Assembly (NCBI GenBank): GCA_963691705.1
Contig: OY829541.1
Span: forward strand, 45,463,661 to 45,527,660
DNA: 64,000 bases
Reading direction: 5' to 3'
From: Viola odorata
Lineage: Eukaryota > Streptophyta > Magnoliopsida > Malpighiales > Violaceae
The notes beneath the pieces are model-generated. The model made no database searches, had not been told where the DNA came from, and saw only the letters and a program-made list of their open reading frames with translations. The translations under genes and the position numbers were made by a program. This document shows positions 1 to 11,998 of the stretch, piece after piece (positions within the stretch are counted from its first letter, which is position 1; each line of letters begins with the position of its first letter).

Positions 1-2341
1 TAAAAGCAGTTGATATTTGCGAGAATTTAAAGCAGTTGATATTTGCGAGAATTTAAACAGTTGATATTTGCGGAAATTAAAAATTCGACCAACCATATAG
101 GCGATAAATTAAATGACTGAATTTTAAATTGCGGAAAGTAAATTGCGGAAATTTAAACAGTTGATATTTTGCAAAAATGAAACAGTTCATGATTTACGAA
201 AAATAAAGCAGTTTACGAAAATAAAATTAACTAGTCATGCGTACAAATAAATAAGCAATTAGTCGAATAAATAAACATTTATAACGAAATGACACGCGAA
301 GAATTTTTACGCGAAAGAGAAATCGACGAAAAAACGCGGGTCGGGCCTGTTGGGCTAGGCCCAGCTTGGAAATTAAAAGAATGGGCCAGGAATAGTTCCT
401 GGCCCAAGGAAATAAAAAAAATGGTGATGTTTCTTCTCTCCCGCCCAAACAAGCCCATGCACTATTCATCACCTTCTTCCTTGTGTCGCCGACGCTACTG
501 CCGACGACCAAGGTCCGGCCACCCGTGGTCGGAACCAAAAAATCTTCGTACTGAGATGCTTGTCTCCTCGACGGCTTCCCGACCGTACGAACCTCGAATC
601 TCGGTTTAAACCGTAATGAGTTTAATTTCAAAAAAATGACGAAGACGGTAATTAACGAAAAATAATTAATTCGCAAAATTTACCTAACAGTTAAGCAAAC
701 TAAAAACATGTATTTAATCTATAACATGTGTAGGATTTAATGGCATGAAAATAAACAATTTATTTGATCAAAACGACAATAAGAAAATTAAAGAAAACGC
801 AGACACATGAAGAAAAAAGCTTGAAGAATGCTTACTGAAAACGCTTGCAACTGTGGCGACTATCGCTCAAGATGAGCAATCTGTCAAGGAGAGAGAAGGA
901 GCAGTTCTTGCTCTATGAATTCTTATTTTTTGTGTTAGAGGCAGTGGCCTATTTATAGGCGAGCTCGCGAGTGGAGGGAGATGCGGTGCTGCGCGTGGAG
1001 GAGCCAAGCATCGTGCTGGCGTGGCTACGTCGTTGGCTACGGCCGTTGGTGATGATGGTGGACGGGACAGGAAGCGACGGGAGCAAGCAGCTCGGTGGCT
1101 TGCTCCGCTGCTGCTCCTCGCCATTGTTTACGTGCACCATGCACGTAAATAGTGGGCCGTTGATCTGGTTGACTTTCCTTGGTCAACCAGATCAACAGTG
1201 ATGACCATCTTCCCCTTTTAATTTTATTTAAATTGCCTCGAGCCCTTTTTGGGAACAACCGTTTTGAAAACTCGAGCCAAAGGTGTTAGCGCGTAGAGAA
1301 AAATAAGACGAGCGAATTGATATACAGTGTGCGACAAAAGTTCATCCCGAGCCTCGATAAAAAAAATCATCTGCGAATGAGGAAGGTTCGAACGGGAAAA
1401 ATACTAGGGAATTAATTTTACGAAATAAAAAGAGGTGACATGATCTAGAAAAATAATAAAAAATAACTGGCCGATAAGGAAAGATGTTCGAGCCTTTTCT
1501 CCAAGAAATTTCACTCGGGAGCAAAAATGAGCTCGAACGGGATATTTGACTCAGGTAGTGGTACGAACGAACTCGCTTGACATGAGAGAGCTCAAAAATC
1601 CGAGGTGGCCAAGTTGTAGAGAAAAATGAGACGAATTTACTAGTTGACAGCGAGTGAAGGAAAAAAATATTTTAACGTGTTTATTTTCTCGTTCGGAAAC
1701 ATGAATATGTTCGAACGAAAAATAAATGACGTTACAACGAAAATTGCACGAAATGAAGTTGACTGGCGTGAATGAAAAAAATAGTAGGTAATTGTCAATC
1801 GAAGAAATAACGAGTTTGATCAATGGTCCGAGCGAACTTACTCGGGTCCAATAAAAGCTCGAACAAAAATAATACTCCCTCCGGTCTTAAATGTTTGTCT
1901 TTTTGCTGTTTTTGTTACCGTAACAATTACTTGACTTTTTGGTCTTTAAGCTACTTTTTGTTACTGTAGCAAAGAGACAAACAAAAAGACCGGAAGGAGT
2001 AATAAAATAAAAAATGCTAAAAAATGTGATAAAATACTAAAAATCCTAAATTTTATGTGATGACCTGAAATGGAAAAATAACTAGTAAATGACTAACGGA
2101 TAACTAAAAATATGATTTTTAAGGCTGAAAATATTAATACTAATAATAATAAAAATATTGTGACGGAAAATTAAAAATGTGATTTATGACGCGGATGACG
2201 ATAATAACGACGATAAACTGCAACGAGAATTAAAAATGATCTAACGACAGTAAATTAATTAAAAATGACAATAAGTTAAGTAAAATAACAGAAATGGTAA
2301 ATTCAATTTAAAATGGCGTCAAAATTCGGGTATCAACAGTT
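1..2341. other. Repeat-derived noncoding DNA, possible LTR right end
   Basis: I recognise no gene here. The first 200 bases repeat short units built on GCAGTTGATATTTGCG. A palindromic CTATTTATAG near 949-958 resembles the TATA region of many plant LTRs. The block ends at about 2331-2341 in GGGTATCAACA, a plausible LTR-type end. Long open frames on both strands (for example 227-676 minus and 867-1124 minus) show no domain I know and look like chance frames. Reading this as the right part of a retrotransposon LTR is inference, because any left end lies outside the window. Confidence 0.3.
1873..2001. mobile_element. Stowaway-like MITE
   Basis: A 129-bp element bounded by TA on both sides. Its terminal inverted repeats begin TACTCCCTCCGGTC and end GACCGGAAGGAGTA. 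The CTCCCTCCG-type terminus and TA target site are typical of Tc1/mariner-derived Stowaway-like MITEs in plants. The arms continue to pair inward (TGTTTGTCTTTTT against AAAAAGACAAACA-type sequence), so the element could fold into a long hairpin. It has no coding capacity. Confidence 0.8.
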
Positions 2342-3443
2342 ATCTTGTTAGGTGTGTTTTATTATCTCATTAGGGGTCTAATTATTCTTATATATATATA
2401 TATACTGTGCTACATGGTGAAGTTTTCGAAACAGAGAAGGAAAAAGACGCTTTATTAAGTTATTTTTTATAATTAATTTTGGATAAATATGTCATTTAAT
2501 AAAGAAAATTAACTTTTCCTATAAGGGTGAATCACTCTCTCAACCCTCTAGCCAAGGAATCATTTTCCCCCATTTTTTGAAAAGTCAAAACGGTCAAGTA
2601 AAGTTGGATTCCAGGGGATAGTGATTTCCTGTCGCAACCAAACGCAATAAAGTTCGGAATCTCAGATTCCCGAATCACTTTCTTTCTTGATTTCGTCAAC
2701 CAAACGCATCCCTAAGGTAATAAGAAAAAACATACTCTGCAAAAGTAGAAAAGGAAGAGCCTCTACCGGCATACCCGATGAATCAAAAAACTATAAGTGA
2801 ATCCATGGGCATGGAATCTTGAATGGCCACACTATAATCAAACTTTTAATTAGGTTGATAAAATTCTTATCGGTGGGTAGAAACCAAACTCATTTTTAAT
2901 TTATTCCTTTTAAATATTTTTTCAAAAATGTTCTAAATATTTTTGAATTTTTTTAGTATAGTGAACTATCTTTCTTTCATTTATCTCTTTACATATTTTT
3001 TAAAATTATTTTACTATTTATTTTGAATTTTTTAATTATTAGAAAAATAAAAATTGTAAAGTAATTTTTTAAAATGTAGAAAAATATTTTATAAATTATA
3101 GTTTTTTTTCTTCCATGGATTACATTGATCAGTAGCGCGATAAAACGATAGTGAGATTGGAGGGAAGAAAGGGTTCTCGTTCTTCCTCCGACATCATCTT
3201 CCTCGTCTTCCATCTTCTTCGGACCCTCGTAACCGTTGCATGCGGTATCGTTGTTCCCTAATCCCAACTTCACTACTCCGCTTCTCATTTCAACCAAATC
3301 CATGCGCTTGATACCGTCAGTTCCTTCTTTTCCTCATCACTTCTTGTACGCACGAGTCACGACATAATAACTGAATCCCAATTGACCATACCACATGCCG
3401 TTTCGTACATAGTTTTATTTATTTTCGAGTTATTTTTGGTCTT
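2342..3443. other. AT-rich upstream region of the BTAF1-like locus
   Basis: No gene is visible. It contains a short TA microsatellite near 2391-2404 and AT-rich sequence. The last part before 3444 should include the former promoter and 5' UTR of the BTAF1-derived locus, but I can assign no specific promoter element. The open frame at 2989-3303 on the minus strand has no recognisable domain and is probably chance. Confidence 0.4.
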
Positions 3444-5916
3444 ATGGCTCATCAGCAGCAACAATCGTCTCGACTCAATCGACTCCTAACCTTATTAGAT
3501 AGTGAGTTTCCTCCTTTGCATTCTGGATCTGACTTCATATCGTTTACATTGTTATTATTGTTTTTTTAACCTTCTGATTTTCTTAAGGTGGTTCGACTCA
3601 GGCCACAAGGTTTAACGCTGCGAAGCAGATTGGGGATATTGCAAAATCGCACCCTCAGGACTTGAATTCTCTTATGAAAAAGGTAGCCTTATTCATTGAC
3701 TGTTGGTATTCTGTCATGATTTGCGATGTTTTTTTTATTGTTTATAGTGGATTGCATCGCAAAGATTTGTAGTTTTGGGAGGAGTGTGTAACATAGGATG
3801 TGTTGTTGGATAACTGGAATCAAGTGGTCTGAGGTTACCATAATTTGAAATCCGATCCTTTTATTCCTCAGGCTAAGGGAACTTGTTTTGGGCTCTAGTT
3901 GCATCTCCAGTGTCAAAATTACTGAAGAACTTGAAAATTGGTGTTGGAAAGTGATATATCCCATCACAAGTAGTTGATTGGTTGCATCTAGTTGGCGTTG
4001 CGTCTTGTAGAAGTAGTTTAGGGTGAGGTTGAGTATTTGCCATGATGCTTTGAATCTTGATAGTGGTGGAGCTGAATTTTCTGTTTTAATTAAGAATCCA
4101 TGTTAATTGAATTCCTAGGGTTTTTCCCTGTGCCTATGTCAATATTGGTTTAGGTCATTTTTTTAATAAGGTCAATACCTTTCCTTTATTGTAAGCTTGG
4201 ATGCTCTATGTTGCTTTTTGGTTGGATCATTTCTTCTGGGACTCTCTTTAACGGTTACATAATAAGATGTGATGCTAATTTGTTTCCCCTTTAAACGTTG
4301 TTAAAGCTAATGGTATTTTTTAGTATTATTTTATATGGCTAATAATCAAATCACCCCTTAAGTCTTTCATGGAAATATTTTGTGAAAACAGGTCTCTCAC
4401 TACCTTCACAGTAAAAATTGGGATACAAGGGTAGCTGCTGCTCATGCTATTGGAGCTATTGCGCAGAATGTCAAGCACACATCATTGTCTGGTGGTGGAA
4501 TCAAAGATGGAGAAGACAGGAATTCAAAGTGTTATTGAAGATATGGTGGGATGGCCAAATTTTCATTCTACAATCAGTTCATTTGAAAGGTCATCATTGG
4601 ATTTTTGCACACATCTGTGGTTTTTTTGTTGGATAGAGCATGTTCTCATAGGCGTTCATTGTTGGACTTAATTTTACGTGGTATATCTGAGTCCTGAAGA
4701 CAAGTCAGCACTCATGATTGTCATGTTTGAATTTGATCTGTGTACTCATGATGATCTCTGGCAATGTTCTTTCTCATACAGACTTCATTTTTATGCTTAA
4801 CAGCTTTGACATCAACAAGGTGTTGGAGTTTGGTACTTTATTGGCATCAAGGGGGCAGGTTAAACTCTCTCTTTTGCTGTCATGTATTCTTATTGCTTCT
4901 TTTCTAGTTTTTCCATTTATAGGCAAAAGATGTCTAGTGAAAAGGGAACCAAAGAGAGTCTCTCATTAACATTGGTTAATTAAAATAAGTACACTCAAAA
5001 TGTTGAATCAGCAGTTAGAGCATTGTTGTGGGTTGAAGGTGCCCTATAATATGGGAGAAAATTCTCCCACAACTCCAAAAGGCTTGAAAGTATCTTGGGA
5101 TCTTGTGGCTGCATAGTGGAGTATGTTGTGCATGCCTTCGTGATTTTACCAGTGTCTGAGGTGTGTTTGTATATCCTTAATTAAAAGGGAGAGAAAAAAC
5201 TGACAGCTTCAAATTATCCCATCTGCTTCCTTTTTTGTGCACTGCAGTTGTTACTATTTGTACTCCGTATTTGCTAGCTTGGTATGTACTACTTTTACCA
5301 TGTCTTTTTTGTCTTTTCCTTTTTAAAATTTGAAATAACCTTGCTCTAGACAAACATACATTAACCTTGGTACATGATAAAAAACAGAATTTATTTCTTA
5401 TTGTGTACATATTCATCAAAATTGGCTGTTAGGCATAGTCTATAGTTGTTTATGGCTTATAGTTACAACCACAATCAATTATATTTACTTGACAAAGATA
5501 AGGGTTACTTGATACTGTAGCTATCTAGTTTTCATTATTATTATACTTATTATTTGTATATTTTTATGTATGTTATATTATTTATATTATGATTATTAAA
5601 AATTATGTTAAAACCTTTTTACTATCCTGACCATCATCATTATTGTTACCACATTAAAGAAAAAGTATATAAAAAAGAGAAGATATCATTATTATTATAA
5701 AAAGATAGAGAGGCAATAAAGTAATTTTAGTTCAATAAGAGTATAGCAAGCCATTCATCTCTTAAAGAATTGTACCAAAAGAGGAAAAAAGAATGTAATT
5801 GTTGTAGAAAAATTACAATAAAAAAGCCAAATGAAAAAAATAAGGAAGAAAAAGAAAAGAAAAAAGGTTAGTAGGTAAATTCCTTTAAACCAAAAGACAA
5901 AAGACTGCTATTGAAA

Positions 5917-5924
5917 CTCTTAAC
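5917..5924. repeat. Left 8-bp target-site duplication of the hAT element
   Basis: CTCTTAAC directly precedes the left terminus of the element and is repeated exactly at 9569-9576. Eight bases is the hAT target-site duplication length. Confidence 0.95.
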
Positions 5925-6304
5925 TAGGGGTGTCAAAATGGGTTCGATCCGACGGGTCGACCCATACCCGACCCTCATTTTGACCCGTTGGGTCAGCATT
6001 TTTCGACCCGTTAAATAACGGGTCAGAAACGGGTCGACCCGACGGGTCGCGGATCGACCCGTCTGACCCGTTTAAAATTTAAAACATAAAACCCTTCACT
6101 CTCCACTCTCCATCTCCTCGCATACTCGCCTTCTCGCTTCCCCTCCTTCAAAACCCTAACCTTTCTCCCCCAATCGCCTCCCGTCACCAAAATCTCAAAA
6201 CCCTTTTCAATTTCGCCCTCCTCAAAGCCGTCCCAGCACGCGCAAACACAACTCTCAATCACACCATCCACAAAACCATCATTACGGCGTCGCTTCTTGT
6301 AGGT

Positions 6305-6370
6305 ATGGCGGGGAAGATGATACAAGCGGTTCAGTACACTAGCTACGGCGGCGGAGCATCTGCTTTGAAG
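6305..6370 (+). pseudogene. Captured first exon of a ceQORH-like quinone oxidoreductase
   Basis: A 66-nt exon that starts with ATG, encodes MAGKMIQAVQYTSYGGGASA followed by LK, and ends at a good donor (AAG then GTTCGC). It matches the N-terminus expected of chloroplast-envelope quinone oxidoreductase homologues of the zinc-free MDR family. The nucleotide-binding and catalytic regions are absent, so it cannot encode an enzyme. The exon ends in phase 0. The CT-rich stretch just upstream (about 6090-6300) may be the captured 5' UTR. The assignment rests on a short N-terminal match. Confidence 0.65.
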
Positions 6371-6751
6371 GTTCGCTTCTTTGTTTAAACAGCAACAGAT
6401 TTTTTCATTTCTATTTTGCGAGTACAATTGGTGCATAGGCTGGGTTTTACCTTGTAACATGTTGACACATTAGCATCTCACAGTGTCGTTTTTTTGTGCA
6501 AGTCTTTATGTTGACCCACGAAGAATTTTGTTCTCACACTTTTCTTCAGGAAGGGATTCAGGTCAGTATTCATGCTTCTCTGTATGGTTTGTGATGAGTA
6601 TATTATTTATTTGTAGTTTGACGCTGATGCCTGTTTCTATTTTTCTAAGTCAAGCACTGTTACCTGCCAGCCTTTTTTGGCTGCTTGAAATGCCAACTGT
6701 TGTTGACATTTTCTTCCAAGATTGTCTGATTCTTTTTCAAACTTTTTGCAG

Positions 6752-6884
6752 TCGAAGTATCCAAATTTCACTAGGCATACTTCTTTTGGGCGTTGGGATC
6801 GCTACGGTGACTGATCTTCAGCTCAATGTCCTGGGATCTGTCTTGTCTTTGCTTGCAATTCTTACAACCTGTGTTGCTCAGATT
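6752..6884 (+). pseudogene. Captured exon of a UDP-xylose/UXT-type sugar transporter
   Basis: One exon bounded by TTTTTGCAG and GTATCC. It reads LGILLLGVGIATVTDLQLN and then LGSVLSLLAILTTCVAQI, a membrane segment typical of UXT/URGT members of the NST-KT nucleotide-sugar transporter family (Golgi or ER). The frame is open across the exon, and its length is not a multiple of three (133 nt). The family usually has ten membrane helices, so this is only a small piece. Surrounding sequence looks like the original introns carried along. Confidence 0.75.
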
Positions 6885-7566
6885 GTATCCTTTGTTGATG
6901 TACCTTTGCTAATCGTACTATTTTATTCCTTGTCCCCCTTACCTGTGTACTTGTTTTGTTTTCTTTTTTGGAGAAGCAGAGCATATAAATAGATATGTTG
7001 ATTGTAGGCCTATAGTAGTAGAAGTTTCTTTCATAACTGAAGTCCTTTTTCATTTCTGTTAGGCTTACAGTTAGAGCATTACGTTTGATGTAACACTTTT
7101 CTGGTTAGGATCTTGTGTTTAAGTTTGTAAAGCAAACTACTTTTAATTTATTGTTTGGTACTCTGGCAGCTAAATTATTGTTAAGTTATTTATTTTTCAT
7201 ATCAGTTTGTCTGGTATTGTAGATCAAAGGTGATGTTATTGCTTTCAGTATTTCATATGCTTATATCAATGAATGAGTTTGAATTATTCATGCATAAGTT
7301 AGGATGTATTGTACATAAAATTTATTGCACGTTCACCAGGGAACCTTTCATTTGCTTGCATAATCATGCAAAAAAAAACACGTGATCCCAAAAAGAGTAA
7401 TGTTGGTACAACTTTAGATCCTCTTCATTTGACTTTTATTGAACATGCCATCTCTGTTTCCTTTTTTCACGTTGCACTTCCATTTCCATGGTGCAGCCTT
7501 GATTGAAACTTGATATTGTTAATCCTTGCACTCTTATGATTATTAACTAGGTGGAAATGTGCACAG

Positions 7567-8224
7567 GTTTGTCGAGTTCAGCTTGACCAAGTGAATCAAT
7601 GTCATGTTAGTACGAGATTTTCACATTCTCGTTGTGGTCATGTTGTAAGCAAGTTGCCCAGCGGGGCTGTCAAATGCAGCTTCTGTCTCGACAATTGTGA
7701 TGATGAGCTTGTGCGCACTTTCCACCTGAAGATTACCCTCGCAGATGCGACTGCCAAGATCTTTGCATGGTGCAGTGGTCAAACTGCTGTGGAGTTGCTG
7801 CAAATATCTCCGGATGAATTTTATGAGCTCCCTGAGGTACGGTCTAGCTCAATCATTTTCATTTAAGCTATATAAGCTTAACGATCTATCTAGCATTGAC
7901 TTGCAAGAACTGCAATGCTGATTTCTCATTTTCAATATTCTATATATTTACCCGGAAAACTTGTTTTTTGTCCATTCCGACTCTGGAATTCTCTTGCCGT
8001 ATATGGATACCATTAATCATACTCTAACGTTAGCATATTCATATTCCTCACTGATCTTTATGTTACAGGATGAGCAATTTATGTATCCTTCCTCACTAGA
8101 GAGCGAGAGTTTTATTGTGGCATTAGTAAATTGCAAGAAGCAAAGCTGTGATTTCAGTCAGAGTATAGCCTTGGGGAGTGAAGCAGTTCCATGGGAAATC
8201 ACTCGTGCCCTAAGGTGCGAATAA
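7567..8224 (+). pseudogene. Captured last two exons of a CTC1-like OB-fold protein
   Basis: Two exons, 7567-7836 (90 codons) and 8069-8224 (51 codons plus TAA), joined by a phase-0 intron with GT-AG ends. The first contains a zinc-ribbon-like set of cysteines (RCGH then KCSFC) followed by FHLKITLADATAKIFAWCSG, an OB-fold-like strand pattern. The second ends VPWEITRALRCE. The best guess is the C-terminal OB domain of plant CTC1, a subunit of the telomere CST complex; an RPA70-type domain is the alternative. Both exons are fully open and keep the natural stop, so the capture appears recent or has been tolerated. Confidence 0.5.
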
Positions 8225-9170
8225 GTTAACCAATTTGGCGTCGTTAAAGTTTCCTGAATAAAGTAACAGGTAATCACGTAGAGAGTGCTCTGGTTAGACT
8301 AATGTATTTATATTGATGAACGAATGGCAAATGGTTTCTTGGTAACCTGGTTAGCCTGAAAATACTTTTCATCTAGAAAACAAACTACTCACTCAAAATA
8401 ATAAAAAAAAAAACGTCAATATCTCCATCCACATATTCGTGAACCTAAATGGATTTTATTAATAAAGAAATCTATTTAGTTTTCATCGCTGCATAATTCA
8501 ATGCTTTTATGGCATTGATGAGTAGAAAGTGCATTTCAAGCATGATTGTGTTGCACACGTAGAGCATTATATGCAGAAATATTTGCAGCAGCCCATCTTG
8601 CTTGTTCTGTTTCATTTTCTTTCTTCTTTCATATTAAAAGCATATATATGTAGCTCGATATGTAGAGTGGTATTGAGAGAAGGCAAAGGAAGATGACGTA
8701 AAATCTCTCCATCCTTTTTTTTGGAATTAGTTTCATGTCATTTTCTTCTAAGAATCTAAACTGCATGCATTTAATTTGTGATGTGATGTATAGTATACGA
8801 ATGGAGTTCACTGAAAATATTATTTCTTCTAATAATCTAAAGTGCATGTATAGAATTAATTTTACTTCCGATTGCTAATTTTCGTTTAAATACAAGCAAT
8901 TTTAATGTAAGAATTAGTACAAATGTAATTTGTTTAATGTTTATGCTATAATTTTATTTTTAAATCCGTTTATTTCATTGTAGTATTTGTTTAGAAATTT
9001 AAATGCATAAAATATATAGTATAAAGCTTGTTAACCGAAGAATAAAGTTAGTAACAACTTATTTTTATAAAATATTTATTTTAAAATTTTTCGTAAAGAA
9101 AATTGATATTTTAAACGCACCATTACTTTTAAAAACAAAAACCCATATCAAAAAAAATTTTAAAAAATTT

Positions 9171-9568
9171 TAAAATCCGGGTCAAAAAATCGGGTCGGGC
9201 TGACCCGCCCGAATTTGGACGGGTTGACCCGCCCGAATTTGGCGGGTTGACCCGTATTATACTGTTCACGGGTCGTCAATTGGTCAGTGGGTTGCCAACT
9301 GGTCAACGGGTCGCGTGCGGGTCATGCTGACCCGTTTACGACCCGTTTGACCCTCTGAAATTTTGTATTCATAAAGACAAAACATGGCAAAACGACGTCG
9401 TTTTGATTCGTCAAAACGACGTCGTTTTGCTTAACGGGTCAGATGGGTCGGGCGGGTCGACCCGCTACCCTACGGGTCAGTAACGGGTCGGGTCATTTTT
9501 GACCCTCAACCCAACGGGTCACAGTTAAACGGGTCGGGTCGGTCGGGTCGACCCGTTTGACACCCCTA
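9171..9568. repeat. hAT subterminal GGGTC/GACCC repeats and duplicated palindrome
   Basis: The right 400 bases are packed with CGGGTC and GACCCG motifs in both orientations, mirrored by a shorter block at 5940-6065. Within it, the perfect 18-bp palindrome CAAAACGACGTCGTTTTG occurs twice, at 9388-9405 and 9412-9429, separated by six bases. Subterminal repeats in hAT elements are generally transposase-binding sites; the palindrome also contains an ACGT core of the type bound by plant bZIP factors. Confidence 0.75.
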
Positions 9569-9576
9569 CTCTTAAC
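9569..9576. repeat. Right 8-bp target-site duplication of the hAT element
   Basis: CTCTTAAC, identical to 5917-5924, follows the right terminus ACACCCCTA. Confidence 0.95.
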
Positions 9577-11978
9577 CCTAATTGGAATATTTGTATGTGT
9601 TCTGGCATTGAATGAATTGACCACAACGATGCGTCATTGCTTCACAATTTATTTTCTCATCTATAAGTACCTGTGCAAATTTGAAGTTCTTGTTTGTTTT
9701 GACTCAGGAGTATGATATTACAAATGATAATTCCAAGAATCCGAGGGAGCGATGGGCTCGTCAGAAACAAAATCTACAACGCCGTTTGGGTTTGTATTTC
9801 ATACAGCTGCTTTTCGTATTTGCAACTAGGCTTATTTGTTGGGCTTACAAATGAGTTGTATGCACTGGTTGAAGTGTGGGCTGACGGAAAAAAAATACCC
9901 CTTTAATTTTTTATAACCCACGATTTCCATGAGTGTCAGTGCAAAAAACTTAGTGGGTTACTATCTACGTATTGATGCCTTGGAGAGAGAGAGTTGTCGA
10001 TGATTACCGTAAATCTTTTATCATCTATGGTCCATCATTGCTGACAGAGTGATGCCAAACTAAAGCTTAAAACTGAGTGGTGTTATTAGTGGGCTGTCTT
10101 TTTTCTCCTTGTAACTCCATTCTCTTGGTTTTCTCTTTTTGATTGTTTTTGGCCAGAAGGTGGGTGGGGGGAACAGGAGGAGTTTGTTTTCCTCCTGTGC
10201 AGCAAAACATAAATGACTTAAAGCAGCTTAATTGTGTATATGTTGAAACTTATTCTACAGTTTATGTCACTTTCTTTATTGTTTAGTTTCTCTTTATTTG
10301 CTGTACCACGGCCATTTGTAATTGCTCTTTAATTATGTTTTCTTATTGATGGTGTACTTCCTTTCCATGATTGGCTTTTCTGCCTTTAGTTGTCTCCTCG
10401 CCCCGGGAACGGTGAGCGATGGGGGGTGTTAGATTAAACTTTTTGATGCGCTCACTGGTCCTTGATAAGACTTGAACTTTGTTGACAGGTTTAGACATTT
10501 GTGAGCAGTTCATGGATGTCAGTGATGTGATTAAAGATGAAGATCTGGTTGCCAGCAAATTACGTTCCCAAGGGAATGGTCGAGATTAAACTTTTTGCTG
10601 TGGAGGGAAGGTTGGGATGGGGGATTGTTCTTGCAAGTGTAACCGGTTTGCAACTTCTGTGCTGTTGTGGTTTAGTTATGGGGCTGTCAGTGCCGTTTAT
10701 AGATGCCACAGATGGTTGCTTAACAGACCCTTATAAGCAAGTAGTTTGATTGTGAATATGATCTAAGGATTCCTAAAATATATATAAGGTTGTTTTCTCT
10801 TACACTTCTTTATCTACTTACACAATTTCGTGCTTTTGATTTGTTTACTTGCGTCTGAAAGCAGCGTGACATATTTGCAGCTGAATGGATCTGTTGAACC
10901 AGAAAAATGTTTTGACATAGTAAAAGCTTTTAATTCAGATCCTACCATTGATGTGCTATTGCTGACAATGCATGGTAAGATTTTTCCTTCTACAGATGTA
11001 TTTTAGTTGCTGGATTTACTTCATTTGCCGCTCTCTTTGGCAGTTGGTGGACTTAGTCTGAATCTGACTTCTGCTGACACCCTTGTTTTCATGGAGCATG
11101 ACTGGAATCCAATGCGAGATCATCAGGTAATTAATCCAGCATGGGAATTTCATAATCCTCATCTGAGATTAGGATTTATGCTACTTCTCATGAATGTTAC
11201 CCATGTGTAGCAACTCTAAGCTTTACCAAAAGAGTCTTGAAACATGTTCTGCTAATTGCTGGTTGTCAACTAGAAATTGAGTGATGTTGTAGGATTTTTC
11301 AGTGCAATTGGTTTAGGAATCTGTACTGTCTTAAGTGGGGTACTGTAGCAGTTTTATGCTAACCGGAACAGACAGACAGTCGTCCTTCTTATCTGTCTAT
11401 AAACTAGCCTAGACATTCCAATATATTTAGGGATTGGAATTTAATGCTGGCTTGGCTAGCTACTGGCTGTGATTGAGCGCTGGCTATACTGTTTTCTCAA
11501 AAAATGAGCTTTAGATCTTGACTTCCTAGCATTTCTATATAACAGTTGGAATTTGGTGCATAGTTCATGGTTTTTTCTAGCATGAAATGCGTGGATGAAA
11601 ATGTAATTTCAAGGTCAATTGAGTATGGTCCTTTTCCATATCCATATTACTGTTTCTAGGGGGGAAAGTGGCTTTATTTTTGGTTTTCACACAATATTCT
11701 TATAGGCAATGGACAGGGCACATAGACTTGGGCAAAAGAAGGTTGTGAATGTCCATCGTCTTATCATGCGGGGCACTCTAGAAAAAAAAGTAATGAGTCT
11801 TCAGAAGTTCAAAGTTTCAGTTGCCAATGCTGTCATTAATGCAGAGAATGCTAGTCTTAAAACAATGAATACAGACCAGCTTCTTGATTGATTTGCATCA
11901 GCAGAAACTAGTACAAAGGTATCACTTCCACGGAAGTTGTGTTTTGTGACGAGCAATATACTGGTGGAGATGCAATGT

Positions 11979-11998
11979 CCCCCCCCCCCCCCCCCCCC
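11979..11998. repeat. Poly-C tract in the BTAF1 copy 1 last intron
   Basis: Twenty consecutive C residues. The same intron position in the second BTAF1 fragment (63881-63903) has 23. Homopolymer length is also prone to sequencing error. Confidence 0.9.

Larger units (their letters stand above)
5925..9568. mobile_element. Non-autonomous hAT element carrying three host gene fragments
   Basis: The element is 3644 bp and bounded by perfect 8-bp duplications. Its termini are TAGGGGTGTCAAA on the left and the complementary TTTGACACCCCTA on the right (one interior mismatch). Both ends have subterminal clusters of GGGTC/GACCC and GGGTCGACCCG repeats, as in many plant hAT elements. I see no transposase. 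It sits in an intron of the BTAF1-derived locus between the exons at 4804-4858 and 9708-9789. Inside, all on the plus strand, are exons resembling a ceQORH-type quinone oxidoreductase, a UXT-type nucleotide-sugar transporter and a CTC1-like OB-fold protein. This is the architecture called Pack-type (Pack-TIR). Confidence 0.9.

Noticed and set aside
227..676. 149-residue minus-strand ORF
   Set aside because: No recognisable domain, in a repeat-rich region with an overlapping plus-strand frame. Not supported as a gene.
5925..9568. Helitron as the exon-capturing element
   Set aside because: There are inverted ends and an 8-bp duplication, neither of which Helitrons have.
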